NCBI GenBank assembly: GCA_015179125.1
Contig: WHVA01000265.1
Location: forward strand, 62,001 to 126,000
Direction of reading: 5' to 3'
DNA from: Gautieria morchelliformis
Lineage: Eukaryota; Basidiomycota; Agaricomycetes; Gomphales; Gomphaceae
Length of the DNA: 64,000 bases
Part shown: positions 37,589 to 49,581 of the stretch, one piece after another
How positions within the stretch are numbered: position 1 is the first letter of the stretch
How the letters are laid out: each line of letters begins with the position of its first letter
The notes under the pieces: model-generated
The model's database searches: none
The model's input: only the letters and a program-made list of their open reading frames with translations
What the model was told of the DNA's origin: nothing
Made by a program: the position numbers and the translations under genes

Positions 37589-40500
37589 TCAAGTCCGCAG
37601 AGCGGTCACTCTTAAGCTCTCCTTCAGGCGATCCCGATCACGCTCATTCGGTGTCGGAGGTATTGAAAGGGACGGAGATGCAGGCCGTGTGATAGCAGGT
37701 GTGGTAGGCTGGCTTCTGTTGTGCTGCAGATGTGCGCGTATTAAATGTCCGGCGGCCAAAGCGCTCATCAGCGATAGTTCGCCCGCCATCACTGCTGCAG
37801 CAATAATCCGTGCGAGCCGGCGTGCATTGGCTCCAGGCGATGTAGGGTGTGCGCCTCGCAAGCCCAGCACGTCAAGAACTGCCTGCTGGGGTGCCAGGAC
37901 GGTCCCACCGCCGACAGTTCCGACTTCAATGGAAGGCATAGTAACAGTAATCAGTAAGTCCTCGCCGTTGTTAGTTCTGAAGACATCCGGATCAACGAAT
38001 GAAATTGAAGGTTAGTTGGATCACTTACGGCTCCATCAACGTCATGCACATTGAACTCTCTACATTTTGAGCTGGGTCTTGTCCCGTTGCGAGAAACATA
38101 GCAGTGAGAATATTAGCAGCATGTGCGTTGAACCCGCCGATGCTTCCTGCCATGGCGCTGCCAACCAAATTCTTCTTGGTGTTTAGATGACAGAGTGCTT
38201 CGACGGTCGTCTTGAGGACGCTCTTGACGACCTTACCAGGCACAACAGCTTCAGCAACTACACTCTTGCCTCGGCCCTCAATCCAGTTGATAGCAGCAGG
38301 CTTCTTGTCCGTACAGTAGTTGCCAGAGAGCGCAAGGACTTGCATTTCGGGGAATCGGGATTGCACGACTTCGAGGGCACGCTCAACCCCTTTACTGATC
38401 ATGTTCATTCCCATCGCGTCTCCTGTTGTCGTCGCGAAACGAACATAGAGCGTTCGCCCGGCCAATGCAGATTTGAGACTTTGCAGTCGTGCAAAACGAC
38501 TGGTCGAGTCGAATGCCTCGCAGATAAGTGACGAACCCTCCGTAGAATCAATCCATGCTTTGGCACGGGCAGCGTTGACAACACTAGGGAACTCCAGGGC
38601 AGGGCCACGTGTCATTCCATCTTTGGTGATCACAGTAGTAACTCCACCACCTGCATTAAGCGCCTTGCATCCACGAGAGGTCGAAGCTACGAGGGTGCCT
38701 TCAGCCGTGGCCATTGGAATTGGGTACGATTTGCCATCGATACGTAGCGGTCCGGCGATACCAAGTGGAATGGGCATGTAACCAACAACATTTTCACAAC
38801 ATGCACCAAGGACCCGGGAATAATCGTAGTCAGCCATAGGTACCAAAGAGCCTTCTAATGAATTAGTATCCGAAGCGCGAGCTGTACAGATACAAATCAG
38901 GACATGGTTCACAGAGCAAGGACTAACTACTCACAAATCAACGCCCTCCGCACCTTCACAGCCCTTTCAAAGTCACGAAGGACTTTCTCGAGGGCATAGG
39001 CGGCGATCTTTCCTTTCTGTGCAAGCATGATAACCTCTTCGTCACTGAGTTTGTCAACGCCGTCCGGGCCACTCTCGAAGATGTTGAGACACTCCTCGAA
39101 GGGGCGCACACCCTCGGGTATTTCAATCAACCGTTTACCCGTTTCCACAGTCGCAGGACTAAGGGCAACTGTAGTTACATCCGGCGAGGATGCGACAGAA
39201 ATTTGAGGAGTAGGATATGTGGTAGATGAGGGTGGAGTAGGAAGTACGATTGATGATGGCGGAGTGGCTCGCACACGGTGGATGAATGACTCCGTAGAGG
39301 CCTCAGTAACAATCTGCTTCGCAGTCACTGGCTCATCCGCGTAAATAACCTCCTGGACGGTCGTCCGTTCTTTAGCAACGTCGTCTTCTTGTGGCCTTGC
39401 AAGTGATTTAACGTTCTCCGCTCTTCGCTCACTACTCCTCGCTGCTGCGGCTGCGAGCCCCTTGAGCAAATACCCGTTCAAGAAGACGCTGAGGGCCAAG
39501 GCGAACACAATCCATTTACTCAGAATTGGATCGCCAACGAAGCTCGTCCAGCTACTCATGAAGCTTTCGAACCCCGCACCAAATGACCGGGAAGTACGAG
39601 AGATCGGTGGAAGGACACGCAAGTTAATCGGTGGCGCCACCTTCACTAGCATACGGGACCCTGAGAAGGATGTGTGAAGGTCTGCCTCCTCACTTAGTCG
39701 TGTTAATACGTCCATCCAGGAAGGAGCAGTAATGTCAACCTTGCGCAAAACACCGGGTTGGATGCCGTCGGCGGCGGGATGTGTTGCGTGTGTGTGATGC
39801 CGTGCAATGGCGGTATCAGGTGTAAGAGTTGTGCACAGGTTGAGGATGTGGAGGGTGAGGAAGGAGATAATGAGAAGGAGTTTGAGTCGTGCGGCAGGGT
39901 TCTCGGGTTCTTTGTCCATATACTCATTGTTGCTCTGAGTCTGGGTTGAAGTACTGAGAGTACCCTTTTCACCAAAGAGGGCGCGAGAAATGCGCTGAGG
40001 TAGCCGTAGCGGCATGGCAGGGGAGGGTGCGGAGGCTCTGAGAGCTTTGATGCGATGTACTTCAACCAGTACGGTGAGAATAGCCACGTAAAATGTGAAG
40101 AGTGAAATGCAGTCGAATGTCAAAATGAGCGCGGCGAGGGCACAGAATTCCTTGAGTCCTGTAACTCTGCTAGAGGCGCCGACTAGCAGAACGATGACCT
40201 CGATCGCATAGTCACGCACGATGGACCCGCCCACCTGCTCGACGGCATCTAGAACGACTTCACGAGCGGATTTGATCGGGGATTGTGACGAAGAAGAAAT
40301 AAATGCTGAAAATTGGGGGTGGGAGAAGACAGCACGTGCAAGCTGATGTGCCTTGTCGAAACCAATAGCGATAACGAAGAAAGGAAGTGCTTCCGAAAGG
40401 CAAATAGGATCCAATGGAATAGCGAGATAAAGCGCAACGGGGAGTGAAATGATGAAGGCGGTGATGGACGAAGCAATCATGGAAGTGGGAAGCCAAAGGT

Positions 40501-41284
40501 TGGATCCAAGTTTGCGGCCTGAAAGGAATAGTCTGATGAAAGTTGCATGCATGAGAATGTAACCGAGTAGGACGACAAGAATGTCGGCACTGTCAGCTTG
40601 CTTGGGTCAAAGTCAATAGTGAAGAGCCTGGCAGTACATTAATTAACGTACCTTGGTCAAATCCCAGAAACGAACGATTAGGGCTCTGGCAGCATAAGCT
40701 ACCCACTTGCCACTGCGCATCTCGCCAATAGACTCCGTCTGAGTGGGTTCAACCTGGAATCGAGCGATGGAAGAATTTCCAGGTAGCGGAGCTTGGTGGA
40801 GCGCCGATGACCATTCCTCGCGAGCACCAGGTTTGAATGCAAGTGTGAGAGATTCGGGTTGCTCCGACGTGAAGCATTCGCCATCAACCCTGTAGCACAA
40901 GGATCGTGCGTATGTGTGCCCATCTTTGGTTTGAAAGTCATGTATAAGGTGCTGTGTAACGTTTTCAATTGATTCCTGCAAGGAATCACGAGACGCATTA
41001 GATTGAGGTGATTTAAAAACAACCCGAAGGAGCTCTGCAACAGGGGAGGAGTCCTTGTCGGGAACGGTGACCCAAGCATCGGATCCTGGAGCTCGTAGAG
41101 CATACGCTGGTCTTAGAGTATGTGAGATAGAAGGAAGAGCGAGGAAGGCGGAGTGCTTGATAGCGTGAACTATGTGAAAGTAGGCGAGAGTAGTGAAGAC
41201 GAAGGAGGCCACGATAGTTTCTATGGGGAACTTGGACGACCTGTAGGCGAGAGGTCGTATTAAGGGACGTACAATCCCGAGCAT
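37589..41284 (-). CDS. HMGR: 3-hydroxy-3-methylglutaryl-CoA reductase (class I)
   Basis: Four exons (41284-40652, 40600-38935, 38881-38029, 37976-37589) encode 1179 residues. The enzyme reduces HMG-CoA to mevalonate with NADPH and is the committed step to ergosterol and isoprenoids. About eight membrane segments occupy the N-terminal half (for example [54 protein letters not shown]), placing it in the ER; the early ones correspond to the sterol-sensing region of fungal enzymes. The catalytic domain begins at [20 protein letters not shown]. It shows [17 protein letters not shown], the catalytic Glu in [21 protein letters not shown], the Lys in [14 protein letters not shown], the Asp in GQDPAQN and the general-acid His in [11 protein letters not shown]. 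The first acceptor is set by the conserved [11 protein letters not shown]. The tail beyond the His is Arg/Ser/Pro-rich. No defect is seen. Confidence 0.97.
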
Positions 41285-42976
41285 GGTGGGCAGAGGCTAC
41301 AGTGCTCGCAGCTCGGTATGAGCGGGGGAGTAATAAAGATCTGTGTGAGGCCACTCCTGGTTTATTATATGTTGAAAGGGCGCCTGTGGACCCTTATCCT
41401 CATTTGATAACTTTGTCACGGCGCGCACAGCTGCACCGTCTTTGTTACTGCCGGTGTGAAAACTGATCTCGATCCTCATACATACTTGGATGTTTAGTGA
41501 CTGACTTTCGGTAATTGTCAAACGGGTCCTGCCGCTACCAACCTATCGCTCTTCCGTGCTGTTCTTGGACGTACCGGTATCCAGTCGCTCTCGTTAAACC
41601 GGATCTATCTCCTTGGAGTTCCGTGTCTCCCTGCAGTAGTTTGCGGACCGGAGTGGCTATCAAGGATCGAACTACCCCTGAGCGCCTTCGATGCTCCTCG
41701 TCGCAGACCTGTATGTTCGTGGAGCTGTTCTTGTCTAGAGATGTTCGGATAGCGGACTGCCGCCAGCATGCATGTCCGTCCAACGGTAACACAATAGCAG
41801 ACATCCGGATTGCTTTGGCTCCAGGCGACACCTGAAGGCCAACTGAAGCTTAGGGTTTGAGCGTCCCGCCCGTTCCCACTATTTCAGTCTGTTATCACGA
41901 CTTCCCTGCGCACAAAACGGGTATACGAATATGCCAATATTATTGTGTAAACGCCGCGCGACGAGTAGCTCTTCGTCCCATGTTGTCCATCTATCGTGCA
42001 CAGTATCGACCTTCAAATTCCGTTCTGATTCACCCGGCTAAACTACACTCCGTGGTTTCCCTGGTTGTCCCCGGGCATGTCTACAATCTAAGGACTTAGG
42101 AGATCCTCCCTCCCAAGTGGAACAGCTTGAATAACGTTAAATGGTATGCCTTAGGCTCATTGATACGATGTTTGTCCTCTTCAACTGCTGGTATAGAATT
42201 ATAGCTGCTTTGGAAATTTACGCGTCTTTACACGCTGGATAGACTCTGCTTAACGTAAGCCACGTATATCCATAACGTGGCTAATTGGACCTCTCAGCCT
42301 GCGAGGTGCCTACCTGACGTGCCCATGTTATGCGTCCACCGGTTAACGCGTCAGCCAAGGCTTTCACCAGAGGCAAAATTAAAATGGCATCTATACTTGC
42401 TGTATGTACTGTGCTGAATCACATGCAACAACACAGCGCTGAGGCGCGACGTAGCGGCAACTTGCATGTCGAGGTACAGCCCTTGCGTGCCATGCAAAGG
42501 AGCGATCACTTCCTTATAGTAAATATTATCACGTGTGGAGGTGCCCTAGTCCCGAGATCGGGTCACGGCAAGTACTCTGTCAGTTACCGGTAGCTTCTCC
42601 CAACTAGGACACCTGTATGCATCCTATTACCGTGTTCCGGCTCCAAATATCACTCTAGTCGCGACACCCTCTCCGGAGACGTCACGACGCTTTGAGCCTA
42701 GCTACTGCACTCCTCGAGTTGATTAACTGTTATCCGCCGAGTCCCCCAGTTCCACGGCCATGTCGTCTGTCAGACATGCTTCACTGAACCATGGCCGTGG
42801 AACGCAGCCTGCCCAAGGCAAACCTCCGACAGGCTCTCGCAACAACTTCCGACAAGCTCTCGCAACAACCTCCAACGTAGATAAAGAACAATCATACTCA
42901 TCTTCTTCCGAACTCAGATATCACTGCGCTCACAGGTTATGGGCCCCGCGCCGTAGTCGAAGGAGAGATCATCGCC
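41285..42976. other. HMGR promoter side and sequence flanking the copia remnant
   Basis: No gene recognised. The first few hundred bases should include the HMGR promoter. The part next to 42977 may include the leader or LTR of the copia-like element, but no TG..CA pair or primer-binding site could be defined. Confidence 0.35.
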
Positions 42977-44127
42977 ATGTCAGATTCAGAAGCGGAAAAC
43001 CGCACGAAGAGCACGAAGCTCTCAAGCACAAACTACAACGTTTGGGCGGTAGCGCTACAAGGCGAACTAATGACTATCAATGCGTGGCGGATTATCACCG
43101 AGGAATTCAAACGGCCAACCGACGCAGCAGAGGCTGAGAAATGGCTACTGAAAAAGGAGGAAGCGGCCGGCATCCTATTAAAATCCTTATCACCCACACA
43201 ATACGTCCACGTTGAAGGCATAATGGACGATCCCATTGAGATGTGGAAGAGGCTAAGAGCAGCGCCCGGTCGCAAGTCGCAAACAGTCGATTCCACGCGA
43301 TGAAAAAGCTGCTAAACGTACGAAAGGACGACGCCGAATCTCTTATAGACTATATCACCCGTGTTAACACTGCTACAAATGCTCTTATAGCCCTTGCACC
43401 GAATACCCTAACCGTGCAAAACATTATCGATGAAATCGGCGTACACGCGGCGCTTACGGGACTCGATCAAGCTGAATATGGAGCCTTCACGTCCTCCCTC
43501 CTCCTGATCAGCACCCTTGACCGTACCACCGTGGCCACAGCGTTCCGAAATGAAGACCTGAAACATCAGGCTTCTACGATCTCAACAGTAGCCGCACCGT
43601 CCACGACTCGAAGCAAAAAGAGTACTATTCTTACGTGCGCAGTATGCAAAAAGCGAGGGCACCTGGCAGATCGCTGCTGGATCGCTCACTCAGAGCTTAG
43701 ACCAGCACGCAATGACAAGAGGAAGGCCGCAAATCAAGCCAGAGAGAGCGCCCCGAGCGAAAATACGCAGGAACTCGCTGGAAACGCGAATTTGCGGCGG
43801 TCTTTCCCTTCCCACGGCGACAATGCCAACTTACGCTGGAACACAGACACGGGAGCGACGAGCCATATGACTCCACACCGACACTGGCTCCGCAACTACG
43901 AGCCTTACCACGTACCCATCCGATTAGCCACGAATGAAGTCGTTTATTCAACCGGAAAGGGACAGATTCTATTCACCCCTATAATTGACGGGAAAACAGC
44001 ACAGGACATCATTTTCTCGAACGTCCTACATGTACCAGCCCTCCAAAATGACTGCGTGCGGTATGGATTCTCCTATGATTATGAGTTAAGAGCTTGGTAT
44101 AGTATGAGACAATTCGACAGCGGATGA
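42977..44127 (+). pseudogene. Ty1/copia Gag and protease remnant
   Basis: The frame starts MSDSEAENRTKSTKLSSTNY and runs through a UBN2/DUF4219-type Gag (NYNVWAVALQGELMTINAW, DDPIEMWKRLR). Around 43250-43290 the reading frame changes, so a one-base indel is inferred. It continues as FHAMKKLLNVRKDDAESLI, a zinc knuckle CAVCKKRGHLADRCW, and the aspartic protease motif WNTDTGATSHMT followed by IIFSNVLHVPAL. Homology appears to stop near 44060, where a short unrelated tail leads to a stop. Integrase, reverse transcriptase and RNase H are absent. In intact elements Gag forms particles and the protease matures the polyprotein. The frameshift and truncation make this copy dead. Confidence 0.85.
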
Positions 44128-44525
44128 TTGTTTTAAGAGATTCTGTTTTGCCGCAAGTTCAGTCAGGATGACACATGCGATGATGCCAGCATGGGCCCTT
44201 CGAAATTCCGAAGAGGGGATTTAAGCGAAACTTTATTCAGAGGATTTGGAACTTGTATTACTGGTGCGTTAGTCCATCAACTATCCCTTGAGTTTTGCTC
44301 ACCTCCGGTCTATAATGCTATTCCATCGTGTCTGCCTATGTTCTCCAGGGCCACTCGGTTTACCTTCGAGCTACCACACCCCCTTATTGCCAAATTGCCA
44401 GCCGCACCCATTACTCTAAGACGCGCGATGTCCACACGCCTGCTCAACGTGAACAAAGAGATCTAGATTGATCACTCAAATTAAAACCTGTAGCCGCTGT
44501 GTTTAAGAATCGTTGATCTCCAATG
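44128..44525. other. Unassigned DNA between copia remnant and hemerythrin-like pseudogene
   Basis: No motif or repeat seen; a short plus frame at 44191-44466 has no recognisable content. Confidence 0.3.
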
Positions 44526-45230
44526 GTTATATTCAGTGTGCGTGATCTCTGGGACCGTTACCATGCTGTCCCAAAAGAGGCCATGACCCAAAAGAAAGCC
44601 ATGACCAAAGGTGAATATTACGCCTCACATGGGACCTGCGCATTAAAGAGTACTTACTCGCACAGGATGAGGATTGCAAATACGCTTGTTCGTGAAATGG
44701 CCGTCCACGGGGACGCCGAAGAGATGTCGTAATACAATTATCTCGAAGCACAAGGCAAGAAGGATGTTGTTGAACATAGCAAGAGTCTGTAACCATTCAT
44801 GACACATTGCCCTCGCTAATGCCGCTGTTATAGAGGAGCATCGTGAGATCAAAAACCTTGTCTATGAGGCTGACACGACTTCATCGGCCAAAGATGATTA
44901 TGATGAGATACTTTCTAGGGCTGTGAATGCATTTGATAAGCATGCAGCAGAAGAGGAGAAAGGAATTCTGGTTGAGATGGAGAAGACGCTTTCTGCGGAG
45001 ACAAGTGATGTAAGTACTCTTTCTTGGGCGTACTTATTACATGTGACCCCTGTTGATCACCAACTCCCTTGGGCACAAATGTAACCACAGTTTGAAGCTC
45101 GCAAATTCCTCGCTGCGCGCGAGACAGCACCCCCGCGACCTCATCCGACTGCTCCCCAAACCGGAGGCACGCTACAGGAAGCTGCAGCTGCGCAGGCTAA
45201 GGTCCCCGACAGGCTCGTGAACTTTATGCG
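44526..45230 (+). pseudogene. Hemerythrin-like (HHE) cation-binding protein, broken
   Basis: Conserved pieces lie in order: VRDLWDRYHAVP, ANTLVREMAVHGDAEEMS, YNYLEAQGKKDVVEHSK, EEHREIKNLVYEADTTSS, NAFDKHAAEEEKGILVEM, then FEARKFLAARETAPPRPHP and a Thr/Gly/Ala tail. Introns at about 44785-44833 and 45010-45090 join the last blocks; a further intron near 44610-44670 is likely. His and Glu residues of the HHE four-helix iron-binding fold are mostly present. An in-frame TAA at 44730-44732 falls between EEMS and YNYLEA, and no good start codon or intact C-terminus is seen. Fungal HHE proteins are linked to metal or oxygen handling. It lies directly after the copia remnant and may have been damaged by rearrangement there. 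Confidence 0.55.
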
Positions 45231-46412
45231 TCGTGTAGATTACGTCGATCTGAAGGTCAATGCGCTTATACTCGAATTTTCACTAATCTTACCTTTGAAA
45301 TCTATTAGTTCAATCACCCAGGTATTTAGATTAGGCATGACGTGGTGTAAGACACGTACAACAGACACCAAAAGATACACGAAGCATACGTTCAATCAGA
45401 CATGTCCTAGGCACATGCAAGTGTCAAGTCTCACGTCGCAGGTACATACCAAGGTGTCCAACACGTCCCTACGTTAAGTATTAACGAAGAGTTTCTCCTC
45501 CGAGTTGCCGAATGGCCCAAGAGCATGATCGATTCTTTAAACAAAAGAGGTCCCACGCAAGTCGGCCTCGTGCGTGGACCTCTGATTAAAATTCGGGTTA
45601 TATGATCATGTCTTCCGCAAATGAAGAGTTTCTTGTGATTTTTTCCTGGTCGTCGCTCTCTGAGAAAGTCATACAAAAAGTAGTCATTAGTACAGGGTTG
45701 CACCCTAGGCTACACTTTCGGACATCCTAATGCGGAAGACAGTCTTACTAGTAGCGGACTTCGGAACCCAAATGCGGAACGCTTCCTGAAACTCCCACGA
45801 CCAAAAACGAGTGATAATAGAAACATCATGATGTACACCGAGGACAACAAGACCATCCGATGAAGATTGTTAGCTACCGGTATAGCGTGGATGAAGTTAA
45901 CAGTTAAGTGTCTTCTTGGTAGCCGTCTGTGGGACTTATCGTGTTTTCATTTACGATCTCGATAAGCAAAGACTTTGTTGCGCCTGAAACGAGACGTCAC
46001 AAGTGTGGACTGCGTCATGTGTCCTTAGGTAAATCCTCTAGGGTTTGCCAATGTGGCCTGCCCATACCCGTCTGTTGTGAGTCATGATACCAACTGCAGC
46101 TCATGTTCTCTACGGTTAGGTTTGCAAATAAGCGAGCGGTAATTATGAATAACATAGCTTAGGAGTTCCGGTGAGTACCCGTGGCTTGCCACTCTATTGT
46201 TCTTCTTCAGTCTACAACAAGTTACGATATTGAAGTGACGCTTGTCCCAAATACCTTCCGGTCGGTTATTCACTGACCAAACAACTATCTTAACTGCATA
46301 ACTGCCAACACAACCGGTGTGACTGGATGGGGCGAACAAAAGCTGCTGGCACAACCACTTGGCTGTATTCAGAGGTCCGAATCGATGCTTCTATTCTTTC
46401 TTTGTGGCTTGC

Positions 46413-46650
46413 GCCAAGATTCACCCCCGTAATGTCTTTACCAGAATGAGGGCCCAGGCCTTGGCGCTGTTGAACCTAGGGCCGTCAGGGCTAGACCTCT
46501 CAGACGCTGTGGATGTGGATGGTCACAAAGTTCCTGGGCAGACATGTGCCTTGCAAGATTCACCTCCGTGATATCTTTACCAGTTTGAGGGGATGCGTTC
46601 TTGAGCCTGACGGCCCTAGGCGTGGATGGTCACGCAGAGGACAAGTCTCG
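46413..46650. repeat. Imperfect direct repeat about 140 bp apart
   Basis: CAAGATTCACCCCCGTAATG near 46417 recurs near 46554 as CAAGATTCACCTCCGTGATA. Both are followed by TCTTTACCAG, a GGCC(G/C)T-type stretch and GTGGATGGTCAC. Differences are mostly transitions, suggesting an old tandem duplication. Confidence 0.5.
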
Positions 46651-46869
46651 CTAGTAGGTTCTAAAGTAATGTTTTTTGTTTCATCCGTTGCTGCAATTGG
46701 CGGCTTTTCTGTGACCATTCGTAGCGAGCCCTAAGAAAAAGATTCACGCATAATGTTCTTAGTCACAATAGCCTTTGTCGTGTAAATTAAATAGCCGAAT
46801 GTTCACCGTCCTGCTCAATTCCAGTGCAAGGGGACTGCCGGTATCTAGCAGACCTACCACGAGGATTTG

Positions 46870-46913
46870 CTAGTTAGACTTAGACCACACATGTGGGGTG
46901 TGCGTCTAACTAG
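46870..46913. repeat. Inverted repeat with perfect 10-bp arms
   Basis: CTAGTTAGAC (46870-46879) and GTCTAACTAG (46904-46913) are exact reverse complements, with an inner region (CCACACATGTGGGG) that can itself fold. It lies about 70 bp upstream of the prolyl-tRNA synthetase start codon. Confidence 0.65.
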
Positions 46914-46983
46914 ATTACACTTTGGTGCCGTCGAGTCACACATCTCGCGCTTTCCATCTGCCTTCCACACCCGCTCTCTCACC

Positions 46984-49060
46984 ATGGATCACGCCGTTAA
47001 GCTCTCAGCTCTGACTACTACCTCTACGCCCAAAAATAACCCCAAGGCAGCCCCCAAAAATAAGGAGGAGGGAAAAATAGCGGGGGCAATACAGATCGGT
47101 ATCTTGTACAAGAAGGAAGTGGACTTTTCTGGATGGTATACCGACGTACGTTGTATTTTTTGGACTCTTACAACTCTACTCATAACTTTTGTGTCTCCCA
47201 GGTCTTGCTCAAAGCTGATATGTTGGATTATTACGACGTCAGCGGTTGTTATATCTTAAAACCGTGGTCCTACAGTATTTGGGAGTCTATCCAGGGTAGC
47301 GTGTAATCATTTCAATCGAAGTGTATCCGATCTGATTCCTGTTAAGAATGGTTTAATGCTCAGATCAAACTCCTTGGTGTCGAGAACGCGTACTTCCCGA
47401 TGTTTGTGTCTTCGAAGGTTCTGGAGCGGGAGAAGGATCACATCGAAGGTTTTGCACCCGAGGTTGCCTGGGTTACTCGAGCGTGAGCATTTTTCTCGTC
47501 AGGTCGTTACGTTGATTAATCCCTGTCTCTCAGTGGAAACACTGAGCTAGAGGAGCACCTGGCCATTCGTCCCACCTCCGAGACAGCCATGTATCCCTGT
47601 GCGTCGTTTTTTTTCGCTGTGAAGCCCGTATTAATGAAATCTCGCGTCCCAGACTACGCAAAATGGATAAAGAGTCACCGTGATCTTCCTCTGAGGCTCA
47701 ACCAGTGGAACAGTGTCGTTCGCTGGGAGTTCAAAAACCCTCGTGAGGCTTCATTTCCTTGGAGGAGTTATATCCATAGTCTGATGAATCCTATAGAACC
47801 GTTCTTGCGAACGCGCGAGTTCTTGTGGCAAGAAGGTCACACAGCACATCTGCACAAAGAAGAGGCTGATGTTGAAGTACGAGAAATTCTTGATTTGTAC
47901 CGCCGTGTGTACGAGGAGCTGCTTGCTGTCCCCGTTATTCCAGGCGTCAAGTCTGAGAAGGAAAAATTTGCCGGTGGCTTATATACCACGACTGTGGAGG
48001 GCTTCATCCCCACCACCGGGCGCGGTATTCAAGGGGGAACATCGCATGCACTCGGGCAGAACTTCAGTAAGATGTTCAACATTGTAGTCGAGGATCCGAA
48101 CGCTTCTGCTCAGGGCAAGGACGAGAAGGGAGACACGGACCCTAATGCAGGCAAGCTATTCGTGTGGCAAAATAGTTGGGGATTGTCCACAAGGGTTATC
48201 GGCGTGATGGTAATGATACACGGTGACAACAAGGGGCTGGTTTTGCCCCCGCGAGTAGCATCCTTCCAGGTTGTTGTCGTCCCCTGCGGGCTGACAGCCA
48301 AGTCGGATCACGATGCGATCTACAAAAGCTGCAAAGACCTGGTTACAATCCTCCGCAAAGCAGGCATCAGATCCAAAGCTGATCTCAGGGAAGGTTACAC
48401 CCCGGGGTACAAATTTAACGACTGGGAGCAGAAGGTAAAAGTTTCTTGTGTATGAGAATCTACAACTGACCCAGCATCCCAGGGTGTCCCTATTCGTCTT
48501 GAAGTTGGCCCCGCAGATATTGCAAAAAAGCAGGCGCTCTCGGTCCGCCGCGATAACGCCGTCAAAGCACCCATTCCGCTGGATGGCATCGGCAATGCCG
48601 TCACGACATTGCTCAACGAAATCCAGAGCGACATGTTTGCCCGCGCCAAGGAAACGTTTGATTCGCGTATCAAGACAGTTACGGCCTGGGAGGATGTAGT
48701 CCCCACCCTTGATGGCAAGAATATCGTCGTCATGCCGTGGTGCGAGGTCGAGGCGTGCGAGGATGACATCAAGGAACGCAGCGGTCGCGCGTAAGTCTTG
48801 TTTCTTCTGCTCGTCCGTTCCCGTTGTTGAGGGCTACTGTTAGGTCTGAGCCGCAGGACGAGCGTGCCCCGTCGGCGGGTGCAAAGTCCCTCGCGATTCC
48901 GTTCGATCAAGAACGGTGGCCGGCTATTGAGAAGAACAAGACCATGTGCCCGGCATGCGGGAAACCGGCCAGTCGATGGACAATGTTTGGTCGGTCCTAC
49001 TGTGAGTTGCGGCATCTTGTGACCTTTATGCAAATTGTAACCTGGTATCTTGCTGCAGGA
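46984..49060 (+). CDS. Prolyl-tRNA synthetase, cytosolic (eukaryotic/archaeal type)
   Basis: Nine exons (46984-47145, 47202-47295, 47347-47482, 47534-47598, 47653-47742, 47797-48434, 48483-48790, 48844-49001, 49059-49060) give 550 residues. The class II enzyme charges tRNA-Pro. Visible landmarks are [63 protein letters not shown], motif 2 [43 protein letters not shown], motif 3 GLVLPPRVA and the anticodon-binding domain [13 protein letters not shown]. The zinc-type C-terminus has CPACGKPA and ends FGRSY. The final intron splits the stop codon: T at 49001 joins GA at 49059-49060. If that intron is kept, translation continues 20 codons to a TAA. There is no fused Glu-tRNA synthetase and no editing domain. 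The start is set by a Met in good context before a Lys-rich leader. Confidence 0.93.
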
Positions 49061-49581
49061 TAATTAGAAATACCCGTGGCGGGGTCATCTTAGTACCTAA
49101 TTTTGTTTCTTCATCGTATATTCTCACCTTTGGGGATTACAGTACACGTCGAAGCTCGGCATGCAACTTGAGGGAGGCGTTGCATAGAGAATGGTCACAT
49201 ACAGTGGCTTTAACTAGCCTTAGATGCTACGACCTGTCCCGTGTAGTATGATGTGCCTGTCACTCTGAAAAATATCATGAATTGGACCAGCCAGCCAGTT
49301 CGAGGCACCTTGTGGGATCAGGATCCTTAATTTTAAATCTTTTCGTTTGCCAATTCGTTTGCTTTTGTGAAAATGCACGAAGGGGCGTGAGTTACTTTAC
49401 CTAAATACCTGCCCAGCACTACCTGACGCCGGGCCGTGCATCAATACTGATGGATGATACTGAGTATCATAAAAAAATGTGCGTTATATGTGCTAATGTT
49501 GGAATACTTGGAAAGCAAGACAGAAATAAAGCAGTCCAGTTAAAACAGTAAGAAGTCCGAGGTAAAGTCAACATATCGATC
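49061..49581. other. Convergent 3' flanks of ProRS and GPI-protein genes
   Basis: AT-rich, with several AATAAA-like words (AAATAAAGC near 49525 and others). No coding signal. Polyadenylation signals for both neighbours are probably here. Confidence 0.4.

Larger units (their letters stand above)
45231..46983. other. No recognisable gene; local repeats upstream of ProRS
   Basis: A pair of imperfect direct repeats and an inverted repeat are listed separately. The final 100-200 bases should contain the prolyl-tRNA synthetase promoter. No transposon domain or RNA gene was recognised. Confidence 0.35.

Noticed and set aside
41650..41700. Possible tRNA B-box (GTAGTTCGATCC, minus strand)
   Set aside because: No A-box or foldable cloverleaf at the right distance.
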